Shown: piece after piece, positions 1 to 9,141 of the stretch | How the letters are laid out: each line of letters starts with the position of its first letter | Numbering within the stretch: position 1 is the first letter of the stretch | Origin: Vicinamibacterales bacterium | GTDB lineage: Bacteria; Acidobacteriota; Vicinamibacteria; Vicinamibacterales; UBA2999 | Assembly: GCA_041659285.1 (NCBI GenBank) | Contig: JBAZYO010000006.1 | Location: 310,001-374,000, forward strand | Length of the DNA stretch: 64,000 nt | Direction: 5' to 3' | The notes under the pieces: model-generated | Told to the model about the DNA's origin: nothing | The model's database searches: none | What the model saw: the letters and a program-made list of their open reading frames with translations, nothing else | Made by a program: the position numbers and the translations under genes

Positions 1-1761
1 TACTTCCCGCTCACGGCCTGCCTTATCCTGGTGGCGCTGACCACCGTGCCGGTGTCGACGCAAGTAGCCGCCGTGCCGCCGCCGGCCGCGCCGGGCAGCG
101 AACTGGCGTCACTCGTGGACCGCTACAACGTCGATCGCGGCGCCCTGTTTCGCCGCTACGACGTGGAGTACTCGCCGGAGCGCTACCAGCGATTCACCAG
201 GTTTTACCAGGACTGGCAGCAGGACCTGTCGCGCGTGAAGTTCGATACGCTCAGCGCCGAAGGCCGAATCGACTACACGCTGATGCGTGCGAGGCTGGAG
301 TACGAACTGCGCCTCCTCGCCCGTGAGCAACAGTGGGTCTCGGAGGCGGCGTCGCTGGCGTCCTTCGCACCCACGATAACCGGGCTGCTCGAGGCGCGAG
401 GGCGGCTGCAGACGATGGACGCGGCGAAGACCGCGACGGCGCTCGACCGGCTGTCGCGCGACATCGACACGGCAACGAAAGCCCTGGACGCCGCAGCCAA
501 GCCGGGCGCCGTCGCGAACGTGGCCGACCCGGCGCGCGGCCGCCAGATCAACGCCTATCGCGCCGCCACAATCCTGAGCAGTCTGCGCGACGACCTCACC
601 GCCTGGAACCGCTACTACAGCGGCTACGACCCGATGTTCACGTGGTGGGCCGCCAAGCCGTACGCGCAAGCCGACAAGGCCCTCGCCGCCTACATCAAGG
701 TGCTGCGCGAGAAGATCGTCGGCTACAAGGAGGGCGACGACGAGCCGATCATCGGCAACCCGATTGGCAAGGCGGCGCTGGTCGAGGACCTCGCCTCCGA
801 GTTCATCCCCTACTCTCCGGAAGACCTGCTCGCCATCGCCGAGCGCGAGTTCGCATGGTGCGACCGCGAAATGTTGAAGGCCGCGCGCGAGATGGGATTC
901 GGCGACGACTGGCGCGCCGCCCTCGAGAAGGTGAAGACCTTGCACGCCGAGCCCGGCAAGCAGACCGACCTGGTTCGCGACCAGGCCCGCGAGGCCGTGG
1001 AATATGTCACCAGGCGCGACCTCGTCACCGTGCCGCCGCTCGCCGACGAGACCTGGCGCATGACGATGATGTCGCCCGAGCGGCAGAAGGTGAACCCGTT
1101 CTTCCTGGGCGGCGAGGTCATCCAGGTGTCGTTCCCCACCGACGCCATGGACCAGGCCGACAAGCTGATGAGCATGCGCGGCAACAACATCCACTTCTCG
1201 CGCTCGACCGTGTTCCACGAGCTGATTCCGGGCCACGGCCTGCAGCAGTTCATGACCGCGCGCTACAACCCGCATCGCCGCGCCTTCGCCACGCCCTTCT
1301 GGACCGAAGGCTGGTCGCTGTACTGGGAGATGTTCCTGTGGGACGACGGGTTCCCGAAGACAGCGGAGAACCGCGTCGGCATGCTGTTCTGGCGCATGCA
1401 TCGCCAGGCCCGCATCATCTTCTCGCTGCGGTTCCACCTCGGCACGATGACGCCGCAGGAGTGCATCGACTTCCTGGTCACCCGCGTCGGCCACGAGCGC
1501 GCCAACGCCGAAGCCGAAGTGCGCCGTTCGTTCAACGGCACCTACCCCACGCTCTACCAGCTCGCCTACATGATCGGCGGGCTCCAGTTCCGGGCCATGC
1601 AGGCGGAACTGGTGGGCTCAAAACGGATGACCAACCGTCAGTTTCACGATGCGGTGCTGCAAGCCGGCAGCATGCCGGTGGAACTGGTACGCGCTTCGTT
1701 GACCAAGCAACTGCTGGCCGCAGACTTCAAGACAACGTGGAAGTTTGACGCGCGGGAATAG
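1..1761 (+). CDS. DUF885 family metallopeptidase-like protein, 5' partial
   Basis: The reading frame is open from base 1, so the true start and probably a signal peptide lie outside the window; the GTG at 31 is only the first start inside it. About 586 residues are visible. The metal-binding signature of the DUF885 family, HELIPGH, is encoded near nt 1216-1236, followed by a helical region with a second conserved E (FWTEGWSLYWE). Members are exported, zinc-dependent peptidase-like enzymes that are abundant as paralogues in Acidobacteriota; the substrate is unknown. The gene converges with the RidA-like gene at 1866. The family call is firm, the activity is inferred from the HExxxxH-type motif only. 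Confidence 0.85.
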   Translation, partial: YFPLTACLILVALTTVPVSTQVAAVPPPAAPGSELASLVDRYNVDRGALFRRYDVEYSPERYQRFTRFYQDWQQDLSRVKFDTLSAEGRIDYTLMRARLEYELRLLAREQQWVSEAASLASFAPTITGLLEARGRLQTMDAAKTATALDRLSRDIDTATKALDAAAKPGAVANVADPARGRQINAYRAATILSSLRDDLTAWNRYYSGYDPMFTWWAAKPYAQADKALAAYIKVLREKIVGYKEGDDEPIIGNPIGKAALVEDLASEFIPYSPEDLLAIAEREFAWCDREMLKAAREMGFGDDWRAALEKVKTLHAEPGKQTDLVRDQAREAVEYVTRRDLVTVPPLADETWRMTMMSPERQKVNPFFLGGEVIQVSFPTDAMDQADKLMSMRGNNIHFSRSTVFHELIPGHGLQQFMTARYNPHRRAFATPFWTEGWSLYWEMFLWDDGFPKTAENRVGMLFWRMHRQARIIFSLRFHLGTMTPQECIDFLVTRVGHERANAEAEVRRSFNGTYPTLYQLAYMIGGLQFRAMQAELVGSKRMTNRQFHDAVLQAGSMPVELVRASLTKQLLAADFKTTWKFDARE

Positions 1762-1820
1762 GGTCGCAGACTTGTCCGCCGAAGCGCGCAGCGCGAAGGT
1801 GGATGACGCACACAATTACC

Positions 1821-1830
1821 GCCGCAGATT
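1821..1830 (+). repeat. single copy of the GCCGCAGATT repeat core (left arm, locus A)
   Basis: GCCGCAGATT lies in the convergent gap between the DUF885 gene and the RidA-like gene. It is the same core that forms arrays at 41.7, 53.8 and 60.4 kb and the ends of the palindrome at 26.9 kb. Inverted copies are present at 2388-2425, so the RidA-like gene is enclosed by an inverted pair. A 10-base match alone would be weak; the recurrence of the pattern supports it. Confidence 0.45.
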
Positions 1831-1865
1831 AGGCGGGCAATGAGCGGCGTTCGCGACCAACGCTG

Positions 1866-2333
1866 CTATTGCTTCAGCAGGCGGGCGCCGCCGGGCAGGT
1901 GTGCGGTGGCTTCGATTTCGACCTTGTAGTCTGGGCTGGCGAGGCGCGTCACACCGACCAGCGTGCTGGCGGGTCGGTTCGTGCCGAAATACCTGGCGCG
2001 CACGGCGGCCGCGTCTGGCGCACGGAAGGCGTCGACGTCGGTGACGTAGATGTTGATCTTGGTGACGTGCGAGAAATCCAGGCCCTGTGACTTCAACGCA
2101 ATCTGCAGGTTCTTCATCACCTGCTCGACCTGTTCGACCATGCCGGGACCAACGACCTTGCCCTGCGCGTCGGCGCCGACCTGGCCGGCGATGTAGAGAA
2201 TGCCACCGGCCTTGACGATGTGCGAATAGGTGGCCGGCGTGCTGAGGCCAGGCGGGTTGATGCGCTCGATCTGCTGCGCCATCACCGCCTGGGCCGTGAA
2301 CAGGATTGCCGTCAGCACCACACCACGCATCAT
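1866..2333 (-). CDS. Exported RidA family (YjgF/YER057c/UK114) protein
   Basis: A 155-residue protein with the RidA fold signature: an N-terminal INPPG-like segment, a central IAGQVGAD motif, the TKINIYVTDV strand, and RPASTLVGVTRLASPDYKVEIEATA near the C-terminus, which includes the region that normally carries the substrate-binding Arg. RidA enzymes hydrolyse reactive enamine/imine intermediates. This copy starts with a hydrophobic stretch ending AVMAQQ that looks like a cleavable signal peptide, so it is probably periplasmic, which is unusual for textbook cytosolic RidA but common in this lineage. The start is placed at the ATG-ATG pair at 2333/2330, which has a G-rich Shine-Dalgarno-like stretch upstream; a longer frame to 2360 exists but would bury the signal peptide. 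Confidence 0.85.
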   Translation of the reverse strand: MMRGVVLTAILFTAQAVMAQQIERINPPGLSTPATYSHIVKAGGILYIAGQVGADAQGKVVGPGMVEQVEQVMKNLQIALKSQGLDFSHVTKINIYVTDVDAFRAPDAAAVRARYFGTNRPASTLVGVTRLASPDYKVEIEATAHLPGGARLLKQ

Positions 2334-2387
2334 CGGTTCCCCCACTGTCAGAGATGACAAACGAGACTGGAAAAGAAAGAGATTAGA

Positions 2388-2425
2388 AATCTGCGTCTAA
2401 TCTGCGGCTGCATTTCTGCGGCTTA
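2388..2425 (-). repeat. Inverted copies of the AGCCGCAGATT repeat (right arm, locus A)
   Basis: On the plus strand this stretch reads AATCTGCG, then AATCTGCGGCTG, then TTCTGCGGCTTA in close succession: two full and one partial copy of the repeat core in inverted orientation. The last copy supplies the stop codon of the TonB receptor gene (TAA at 2425-2423), so the repeat reaches the coding end. Confidence 0.6.
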
Positions 2426-4681
2426 TTGCCAGCTCACCCGCGCGCCGACGCGCACCGTCCGCGGCCAGCCCACCAGGCGAATCGGCGTGCGGCCGGCGTC
2501 GTATTCGGTGTCGGTGATGTTCTCCACCGCCACGAAGGCGTTCAGCCCGCGGACGATGGCGCGGCTGACGGTGGCGTCCCACACGGCATACGATCCCAGT
2601 GTGAACGCCTCCGTGTTGAGGTCATCGTCGAACTGCTCGCCGCTGAAGCGGACCTGCGTCGCGGCCGTGAACCACCGCGGTTCGGCCCACGTCAGGCCGA
2701 AGCCGCCCTGGAACACGGGCACCTGCGGAACGTGCTTGTCCTTCAACGCCGGCGTGGCAACCGACCCGCGGAAATGGCTCGACGTCAGCACGACCTGGCC
2801 GTTGAAGCTCAGCGAGTTCGTGAGGCGCGTGTCGAGCTCGAATTCGACGCCCGTTGCGCGAATCTTGTCGGAGTTCTGCCGCTGGCGAATGATCTGCGTC
2901 GGCGTTTGCGACAGCGTGACGTTGGCGATGGCACCATCCAGGTCGTTGTAGAACGCGGTCGCGCGAATCGAGGCGCGCGCGAACTGGGTCAGCACGCCGC
3001 CCTCGACCCCGGTCAGCGTCTCGGGTTCGAGCTGCGGGTTAGCGTTGGTCACGGCGTTGCCGACGGCAAATCGACGATGGAGTTCGTTCAAGCTCGGCGT
3101 GCGGTTGGCGTAGTAAGCCGAGGCCTGCATCTGGTAGCGGCCCCGGCGCCACGCCAGGGCGCCGCGCGGGCTGACGAAGTTCACCGTCTTGGTGGCCTGT
3201 GCGGGGTCTTGCGGATCCGAGGTCCAGTGGTCCGCGCGCGCGCCCAGCTCGAAGGTCAAGCTGTCGGTCGCAGTCACGCTGGCCCGGGCGTAGCCGGCGG
3301 CGACACTCTCGGTGCCACCCGACACGAACGGGCCGGTCGGGGTGTTGACGCCGCTGACGAGGATGTAGCGCATTTCGTCCTGCGACGACTTGGTGCGGCG
3401 ATAGTCGGCGCCGACAATCATGGTGACGCGGCCGACGGGGCGCGTCCACTGGCCGTTGGCCATGCCATGCGTCGTATCGATGGTCTGCGCGAAGGTCAGC
3501 CGCTCGGTGGCGCGGCCGGCCGCCACGAACGAGAAGGTCTGGTAGTAGTCCTGGCTGCTGGCCGCGGCCTGCAGCTGGAGGACGCCGCCGCCGACCAGGC
3601 CACCGCCGTCCGCCGAGAACTGGCGCCAATCGGTGTTGTTCACCTGGACCTTGGTGCCATTGCCGCGCGCCTCGGTGTAGCCCGCGCCGCGCAGCGTCAC
3701 ATGCCAGTTGTCGCGGCGCCGGCCCACGGTGGCGAACCCGGTCTGGTAGTCGCTGTCGGCCTTCTGGTCGGCCACGCCGCGCGCCTCGGAGGCGACGAGG
3801 TAGGCGCCGTCGGTGCGGACGCCTTCGTAGGCGCCGGTGGCGGACCAGCCGTCGCGCTCGGCCGCTCCGAACAACGACCCGCGGAAAGTGTCGTGCGACC
3901 CGCCGTCGAACGTGGCCCGCGCGCGGGTGCGGCTCGGCTGAACGGTCAGCACCTGGACGACGCCGCCCAGGGCGCCGGCGCCGTAGAGATCGCCGGTGGC
4001 GCCGCGGACCACTTCCACGCGATCAACCGCGGCCTGCGGCACGCGGTTCCAGTAGACCCAGCTGCCAAACGGATCGTTGAGGGGCACGCCGTCGGCGAGC
4101 ACCAGCGTACGGCTCGCTCCCGACCCGGAAACGCCGCGCAGTGTCACGCCCTGCGTCGTCGGGTTGGCGACCCGCGACGAGGTGCGGCGGAACAGCGTGA
4201 AGCCGGGCGTGGAGCGCAGCGCGTCATCCAGCGAGCCGGCAGCCATGTTGCTCAATTCGGCCGAAGTAATCACGGTGGAACTGGCGGCGCTCGGCAGGCG
4301 CTCGGCGCCGCGGGTGGCGGTGACCACGACCGAGTCGGCGAAGTTGAGCGGGCGCAACACCACGTAGACCAGGCCGGAACCGCTGACGGTCACGTCAACC
4401 GGCTCGAACCCCTCCGACGTCACGCGGATCTGGGCGGCCAGTGTGCCGGCTTCAAAATTCCCGAAGCCGTCGGTCCGCACGGTGATCGACCGCCCGTCCC
4501 TGGTCCGCACGACCACTTCGGCGTCTGGAATCACGGCCCCGGAAATATCCACGACGTTGCCACGCGTGGTGGCGGCCTGTGCGGCCGTGGGTGCGGGGGC
4601 CTGCGTGAACGCCGGCACTGGGGCGACGAACAAGGCCGACACCAGGCTGCCGGCGAGGACAAAGCGAGACTGTCGGATCAT
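2423..4681 (-). CDS. TonB-dependent outer-membrane receptor with carboxypeptidase-regulatory-like domain
   Basis: A 752-residue protein. Residues 1-28 are a signal peptide (ending FTQAPAP). Residues about 38-105 form a carboxypeptidase-regulatory-like beta-sandwich (GNVVDISGAVIPDAEVVVRT). A plug domain follows (VVVTATRGAERLP, then TLRGVSGSGASRTLVLADGVPLNDPFG and VEVVRGATGDLYGAGALGGVV), and the rest is a 22-strand-type barrel with the C-terminal TonB-receptor box (NITDTEYDAGRTP). It takes up a ligand by TonB/ExbBD energy; the plug resembles BtuB/siderophore receptors but no substrate can be read from sequence. It is transcribed away from the LOG gene, with only 27 bp between the two start codons. 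Confidence 0.9.
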   Translation of the reverse strand: MIRQSRFVLAGSLVSALFVAPVPAFTQAPAPTAAQAATTRGNVVDISGAVIPDAEVVVRTRDGRSITVRTDGFGNFEAGTLAAQIRVTSEGFEPVDVTVSGSGLVYVVLRPLNFADSVVVTATRGAERLPSAASSTVITSAELSNMAAGSLDDALRSTPGFTLFRRTSSRVANPTTQGVTLRGVSGSGASRTLVLADGVPLNDPFGSWVYWNRVPQAAVDRVEVVRGATGDLYGAGALGGVVQVLTVQPSRTRARATFDGGSHDTFRGSLFGAAERDGWSATGAYEGVRTDGAYLVASEARGVADQKADSDYQTGFATVGRRRDNWHVTLRGAGYTEARGNGTKVQVNNTDWRQFSADGGGLVGGGVLQLQAAASSQDYYQTFSFVAAGRATERLTFAQTIDTTHGMANGQWTRPVGRVTMIVGADYRRTKSSQDEMRYILVSGVNTPTGPFVSGGTESVAAGYARASVTATDSLTFELGARADHWTSDPQDPAQATKTVNFVSPRGALAWRRGRYQMQASAYYANRTPSLNELHRRFAVGNAVTNANPQLEPETLTGVEGGVLTQFARASIRATAFYNDLDGAIANVTLSQTPTQIIRQRQNSDKIRATGVEFELDTRLTNSLSFNGQVVLTSSHFRGSVATPALKDKHVPQVPVFQGGFGLTWAEPRWFTAATQVRFSGEQFDDDLNTEAFTLGSYAVWDATVSRAIVRGLNAFVAVENITDTEYDAGRTPIRLVGWPRTVRVGARVSWQ

Positions 4682-4708
4682 AGGAGGTAGACTTTACACC
4701 ATTACCTC

Positions 4709-5437
4709 ATGGCTGAAGCCGATCGCGTACTGCTCGAAGGTCCCCATTCCCGTAGCCGGGAACTCCTCCTGTTGCTGCGGGCCGGACGCGACCTGATCCG
4801 GGGATTTCGCGCGCTGCATTTCGTGGGGCCGTGCGTCACGGTGTTCGGATCGGCCCGCTTCGAGGAGCACCATCGCTACTACGCGATGGCCCGCGAGGTG
4901 GGCGCCGGCCTGGCGAAACTGGGGTTCACGGTGATGACCGGCGGCGGCCCCGGCGTGATGGAAGCCGCCAATCGCGGGGCCCGCGAGGCCGGCGGCCGCT
5001 CGGTGGGCTGCAACATCAAGCTGCCGATGGAGCAGCAACCCAACCCGTACCTCGATCGCTACGTGCAGTCGCACTACTTCTTCGTGCGCAAGGTGCTGCT
5101 GCTCAAGTACTCCTATGCCTTCGTGGTGATGCCCGGCGGGTTCGGCACTCTCGACGAGCTGTCCGAAGCCCTCACGCTCATCCAGACGCGAAAGATCCTC
5201 CAGTTCCCCATCGTCCTGATGGGCCGCGACTACTGGGCGCCATTCCTGGCGATGATCCACACCATGGTCGAGGCCGGCACGGTCTCGGCCGCCGATCTGG
5301 ACCTGATGCTGGTGACCGACTCGGTGCCAGACGCCATGGCACACCTCGACCGCTTTGCGGTCGAGCACTTCGGTCTCAAGCGCCGGAAGGTGCCTCGCGC
5401 CTCGCGGTGGCTGGGCGAAAACCCCCTTGCGGGTTAG
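4709..5437 (+). CDS. LOG family (TIGR00730) Rossmann-fold protein
   Basis: A 242-residue protein of the lysine-decarboxylase-like/LOG family. The diagnostic motifs are MTGGGPGVMEAANRGA near residue 75 and MPGGFGTLDEL near residue 145, the PGGxGTxxE signature of cytokinin riboside 5'-monophosphate phosphoribohydrolases. Family members cleave nucleoside 5'-monophosphates to base plus ribose 5-phosphate; the older name lysine decarboxylase is not supported. The N-terminal ~40 residues are an extension typical of the longer type II LOG proteins. The ATG at 4709 is chosen because alignment to the family starts close behind it. Cytosolic; the physiological substrate in bacteria is uncertain. Confidence 0.85.
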   Translation: MAEADRVLLEGPHSRSRELLLLLRAGRDLIRGFRALHFVGPCVTVFGSARFEEHHRYYAMAREVGAGLAKLGFTVMTGGGPGVMEAANRGAREAGGRSVGCNIKLPMEQQPNPYLDRYVQSHYFFVRKVLLLKYSYAFVVMPGGFGTLDELSEALTLIQTRKILQFPIVLMGRDYWAPFLAMIHTMVEAGTVSAADLDLMLVTDSVPDAMAHLDRFAVEHFGLKRRKVPRASRWLGENPLAG

Positions 5438-5489
5438 TCGCCGCGTTGTTTCCGCGCCAGGATGTGCACGTCCCGTCATGATGTGCCGC

Positions 5490-5503
5490 CCCGTCAAGAC
5501 GGG
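5490..5503 (+). terminator. Short GC hairpin after the LOG gene
   Basis: CCCGTC and GACGGG form a 6-bp inverted repeat with a 2-base spacer between the LOG stop and the nadE start. No clear T-run follows, so factor-independent termination is only possible. Confidence 0.25.
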
Positions 5504-5531
5504 CCTCCCCGTCTGTTAAGCTGTTTCAGAT

Positions 5532-7403
5532 ATGCGTCTGGCCAAACTGGCGGTAGCCAGCGTCAGCCCCACGGTGGGCGCGGTACGCTCCAACGTTGAC
5601 CGCCTGATCGTGGCGGCGCGCGCCATGGGCGAGGCCGATGTCACCATTGGCGCCTTTCCGGAACAAGCCATCGGCGGCTACCCGCCGGAAGACCTGGTGC
5701 AGTGGCGCGGCTTTCTCGACGGCCAGCGGCGGGAGCTCGAGCGCTTCGCCGCCGAGACCGCCGGCTCGAACACGGTCTACGTGCTCGGCCTCGCCGTCTC
5801 GGTCGGCGGCCAACTCTTCAACTCCGCCGCCGTCGTCCATCGCGGCACCATCGTCGGATTGGTTCCCAAGGAAAAGCTCCCGACCTACAACGTGTTCTAC
5901 GAGGGCCGCACGTTCTCGCGCGGCGGCCCCGGCCTGGCGCTCGACGCCGGCGGCGTGCCGCTCGGTGACTACCTGTTCTCGTTCGACTTCGGCGAGGTGG
6001 CCGTGGAGGTCTGCGAAGACGCGTGGTCGCCGGATGGCCCCATGCGCCGGCGCTGCTATTCCGGCGCGGAGATCGTGGTCAACGTGTCGAGCTCGCCGTA
6101 TCGGATGGGCATCGACTCCACCCGCCGCGAGATGCTCGCCACCCGCGCGGCCGACAACCAGGCCGTGCTGCTCTACGCCAACGCCGTCGGCGGGCAGGAC
6201 GGCCTGATCTACGACGGCGGCGGCTTCATCTTCCAGAACGGGCGGCTGGTGTTCGAGGCGCCGCGCTTCGAGGAAGGCTGGTGGTCGGCGGTCGTCGACC
6301 TCGACCGCACGCGACGCCTGCGCATGGAGAACACGACGTGGCGCAGCGACTGCGAGGCGTTCCGCCTGCAGCGCGAGACCGTGCCCACCATCCGCGTGAC
6401 CGCGCCCACCGCCGATCGCTCCGCGCTCGCCTATCCGTCGCCGGAGGGCGGCAGCTTCTTCCTGCCGGCCAGCCGCGGTCCGGCGGCCGACCCGCGCGAC
6501 CACGCGCTGGACGACCTGTTCGAGGCGCTGGCCCACGGCGTGAAGAGCTACTACGAGAAGACCGGCGCCTTCAGCTCGCTCGGCATCGCGTTGTCGGGTG
6601 GGCGCGATTCCATGCTCACGCTGCTGGTCGCGTGGCGGGCGGCGCAGTTGATCACGGGCGGCGCGAAGATCTCGGCGTTCTACATGCCGAGCCGGCATTC
6701 GCAGCCGGGCACCAAGCTGGCGGCGCAGCAGCTGGCCGACGAGCTCGGCGTGACCCTCCAGACCATCGCGATCGACGAAGCGACGGATCGCGAAGTGGCC
6801 GCCACCACCGAGATGCTGGGCGGCCAGGCGCCGACCGAGCTGACGCGCCAGAACATCCAGGCGCGCGTGCGCGGGCAGCGCATGTGGAACTGGGCCAACT
6901 CGTCGGGCGCGCTGTTCCTGCAGACCGGCGACATGAGCGAGAAGGCCGTGGGCTACACCACCATTGGCGGCGACCTCGAAGGCGCGCTGTCGGTGATTGC
7001 CAACGTACCCAAGACGGTGGTGATCGCGCTGCTCGAACGGCTGGAGCGGCGCTACGCCTTCAAGGGCGTGGCGGCCACGCTCGACACCGATCCCGGTCCC
7101 GAACTGGCGGATGCGCAGGTCGCCGAGCACGAGTTGATGCCCTTCCCCGTGCTCGATGCCTGCCTGCACCTGTATGCCGGCGAGAAGATGTCGCCGGCGG
7201 AAGTGGGCACCGCGCTCAAGGCGCTGTTCCCGCAGATGGATCCCGCCGCACTCGACCAGAGCGCGACGCGGTTTACCGTCCTCTTCTCACAGTCGATCTA
7301 CAAGTGGGTGCAATCGCCGCTGTCGCTGCACGTCGGCTCGCTGGACCTCGATCGCGAACGCGCGCTGCAAATGCCGGTGGTACAAAAGAACGAATGGACG
7401 TAG
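5532..7403 (+). CDS. nadE: Glutamine-dependent NAD+ synthetase
   Basis: A 623-residue two-domain enzyme that amidates nicotinate adenine dinucleotide to NAD+ with ATP, using ammonia from glutamine. The N-terminal nitrilase-type glutaminase domain shows the Glu-Lys-Cys triad: Glu44 in AFPEQ, the Lys in PKEKLPTYNVFYE (residues 112-124), and Cys161 in VEVCEDAW. The C-terminal synthetase domain has the ATP-pyrophosphatase P-loop SGGRDS at 355-360, plus the downstream GDMSEKAVGYTTIGGD stretch. Length and domain order match the large glutamine-dependent NadE of Actinobacteria and Acidobacteria. The start at 5532 gives the family N-terminus (RLAKLAVASVSP). The RNA methyltransferase gene follows after 6 bp and is probably co-transcribed. 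Confidence 0.95.
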   Translation: MRLAKLAVASVSPTVGAVRSNVDRLIVAARAMGEADVTIGAFPEQAIGGYPPEDLVQWRGFLDGQRRELERFAAETAGSNTVYVLGLAVSVGGQLFNSAAVVHRGTIVGLVPKEKLPTYNVFYEGRTFSRGGPGLALDAGGVPLGDYLFSFDFGEVAVEVCEDAWSPDGPMRRRCYSGAEIVVNVSSSPYRMGIDSTRREMLATRAADNQAVLLYANAVGGQDGLIYDGGGFIFQNGRLVFEAPRFEEGWWSAVVDLDRTRRLRMENTTWRSDCEAFRLQRETVPTIRVTAPTADRSALAYPSPEGGSFFLPASRGPAADPRDHALDDLFEALAHGVKSYYEKTGAFSSLGIALSGGRDSMLTLLVAWRAAQLITGGAKISAFYMPSRHSQPGTKLAAQQLADELGVTLQTIAIDEATDREVAATTEMLGGQAPTELTRQNIQARVRGQRMWNWANSSGALFLQTGDMSEKAVGYTTIGGDLEGALSVIANVPKTVVIALLERLERRYAFKGVAATLDTDPGPELADAQVAEHELMPFPVLDACLHLYAGEKMSPAEVGTALKALFPQMDPAALDQSATRFTVLFSQSIYKWVQSPLSLHVGSLDLDRERALQMPVVQKNEWT

Positions 7404-7409
7404 AAACAG

Positions 7410-8201
7410 GTGTCGATCATCCCAGTAGACACCCTCGACGACCCCCGTGTCGCCGACTATCAACACACGGCCAACCCGAAGCATCTCGCCGAGCGCTCGC
7501 TCTTCGTCGCCGAAGGCCGGTTGGTGGTGCGCAAACTGCTGGACTTGCGGCACTGGACGCTCCACTCCATCCTCCTGACTCCAGCCGCGGCCGACAACCT
7601 GAGCGACGTGCTGCCCCTGACCGACGCGCCAGTCTACGTCGTCGATCAGGACCTGATGAATGCCATCGCCGGGTTCAACATCCATCGCGGCTGCCTCGCC
7701 CTGGCGCGCCGTCCCGTTGCCGCGACACTGGATCGCATTGCCAGCGGACCGCTCTCGCGCGTCCTCCTCATGGAGGGCGTGAGCAACCCCGACAACGTCG
7801 GCGGCCTGTTTCGCACCGCGGCCGCCTTCGGTGTGAACCTGGTGGTGCTCGGGCCGGCCTGCGGTGATCCGCTTTACCGCAAGGCCATCCGCACTTCGAT
7901 GGCCGCCACGCTGGTCGTGCCGTTCGTGACCGCACCGCAGTGGCCGGGGGCGATTGCCGACCTCAGGACCGATGGCTTCACCGTGGCTGCCCTCACTCCT
8001 CATCACGAAGCGGTGCCGCTGAGGGATGTCTCGCGGCACGCCAAGCTCGCCCTGCTGGTGGGCGCCGAGGGCGACGGCCTGAGCGAGGCGGCGATGGCCG
8101 CCGCGACCTTTCGCGTGCGCATTCCCATGACCTCGGCCATCGACTCGCTGAACGTGACCACCGCGGCGTCGATTGCGATGTACCATTGCTGGCAGGAATA
8201 A
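7410..8201 (+). CDS. SpoU/TrmH family RNA 2'-O-methyltransferase
   Basis: A 263-residue SPOUT methyltransferase. All three knot motifs are visible: motif 1 LMEGVSNPDNVGGLFRTAAAFG (conserved Asn and Arg), motif 2 ALLVGAEGDGLSE, and motif 3 RIPMTSAIDSLNVTTAASIAMY. The N-terminal part (HLAERSLFVAEGRLVVRKLL) is the substrate-binding domain found in TrmH/RlmB-type enzymes. It transfers a methyl group from S-adenosylmethionine to a ribose 2'-OH in tRNA or rRNA; which nucleotide cannot be told. The start is a GTG at 7410, 6 bp after nadE. Confidence 0.9.
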   Translation: MSIIPVDTLDDPRVADYQHTANPKHLAERSLFVAEGRLVVRKLLDLRHWTLHSILLTPAAADNLSDVLPLTDAPVYVVDQDLMNAIAGFNIHRGCLALARRPVAATLDRIASGPLSRVLLMEGVSNPDNVGGLFRTAAAFGVNLVVLGPACGDPLYRKAIRTSMAATLVVPFVTAPQWPGAIADLRTDGFTVAALTPHHEAVPLRDVSRHAKLALLVGAEGDGLSEAAMAAATFRVRIPMTSAIDSLNVTTAASIAMYHCWQE

Positions 8202-8202
8202 C

Positions 8203-9141
8203 GTGGAATTCGTCGAAGAGGTGCTGCGCTTTCTGACCGCGCGCATGCAGATCGAAGCGGAGTGGGCCGTCCAGGAGCAAACCTCCTTCACCTGGTGGGC
8301 CTCGACGCTGGCGCAACGCGTGTGGGTGGCGCCGGCTCGAGAATTCCAGGGCGTGCCACTCATTACGCTTCACGTGGAAACCGACCTGCTGGCCGACGTG
8401 CCGATGGAGGTGACCACCTGGGCGCGGCTGGCCGGCGTGAACCGGTTCGCGTCGCTGAGCGCCTACGTGGCCGACCCGGCCGCGGGCACCATCAAGCTGC
8501 ATTCGTCCGTGTCGCTGACCGGCGACAACTGGATGCTCGCCCGCAACATCGCGCTGCACGCGATGGCATTGCAGATGGCGGATGCCTATGCCGAGGCCAC
8601 TGAGCTGGCCGAAGCCTTTGGTGGTCGCGTGGATGGCACGCCGCACCCGCGGCAGGGCCTGCGAACGACGCCGGATGAGATGGTGGGGATTCTCGACATC
8701 TACCAACAGCGCGGCGAGGCGGAATCTCCGTTCACACCGGAGGAGCTCGCCCAACTGGTGCACGTCGAGCCGCGGCCGTGGCTCCTCGCGGCCAACGACG
8801 TCTATCGCGTGGACGCCGACCTGGAGTTTGCGACCAACCTGCCCGCCCGGCTGGAACTCGACGCTGAAGAGCGGCACCCGGCACTCGGCAGCGGCCTGCA
8901 GATGCGCCTGATCCTCCCGGTGGATCCGGATGCGATGGTGGCCCAGCGCCTCAACGCCAACGAGTGCCTCGAGCCGGACGCGCACCAGCTCGGCGCGTGG
9001 TGCGTGGATGATGAGCGCGGGCTGATGTTCACCGGCTTCGTGCCCGCGGCGGCGCACATCCCGGGCCTGTCACGCGCGCTGGTGTATCACCTGTCGGCGA
9101 AAAACGAGTGGGCGCGCGCGTTACTGTTCCCGGCTGGGTAG
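8203..9141 (+). CDS. Conserved hypothetical protein
   Basis: A 312-residue soluble protein without signal peptide or obvious membrane segment. I do not recognise a named domain. Features seen: a tryptophan-rich segment TSFTWWASTLAQRVWVAP near the N-terminus, and a C-terminal half with alternating strands (FATNLPARLELDAEERHP; ALGSGLQMRLILPVD). The start is taken at the GTG 8203, directly after the methyltransferase stop, instead of an ATG at 8173 inside that gene. The last 21 bases overlap, tail to tail, the end of the ferredoxin-NuoB fusion gene on the other strand. Confidence 0.65.
   Translation: MEFVEEVLRFLTARMQIEAEWAVQEQTSFTWWASTLAQRVWVAPAREFQGVPLITLHVETDLLADVPMEVTTWARLAGVNRFASLSAYVADPAAGTIKLHSSVSLTGDNWMLARNIALHAMALQMADAYAEATELAEAFGGRVDGTPHPRQGLRTTPDEMVGILDIYQQRGEAESPFTPEELAQLVHVEPRPWLLAANDVYRVDADLEFATNLPARLELDAEERHPALGSGLQMRLILPVDPDAMVAQRLNANECLEPDAHQLGAWCVDDERGLMFTGFVPAAAHIPGLSRALVYHLSAKNEWARALLFPAG

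Noticed and set aside
2426..4690. Long open frame antisense to the TonB receptor (about 754 codons)
   Set aside because: His/Arg/Gly-rich composition with no domain; an antisense shadow caused by high GC codon bias. The same applies to long antisense frames at 33925-35916 (+) and 46400-48319 (-).
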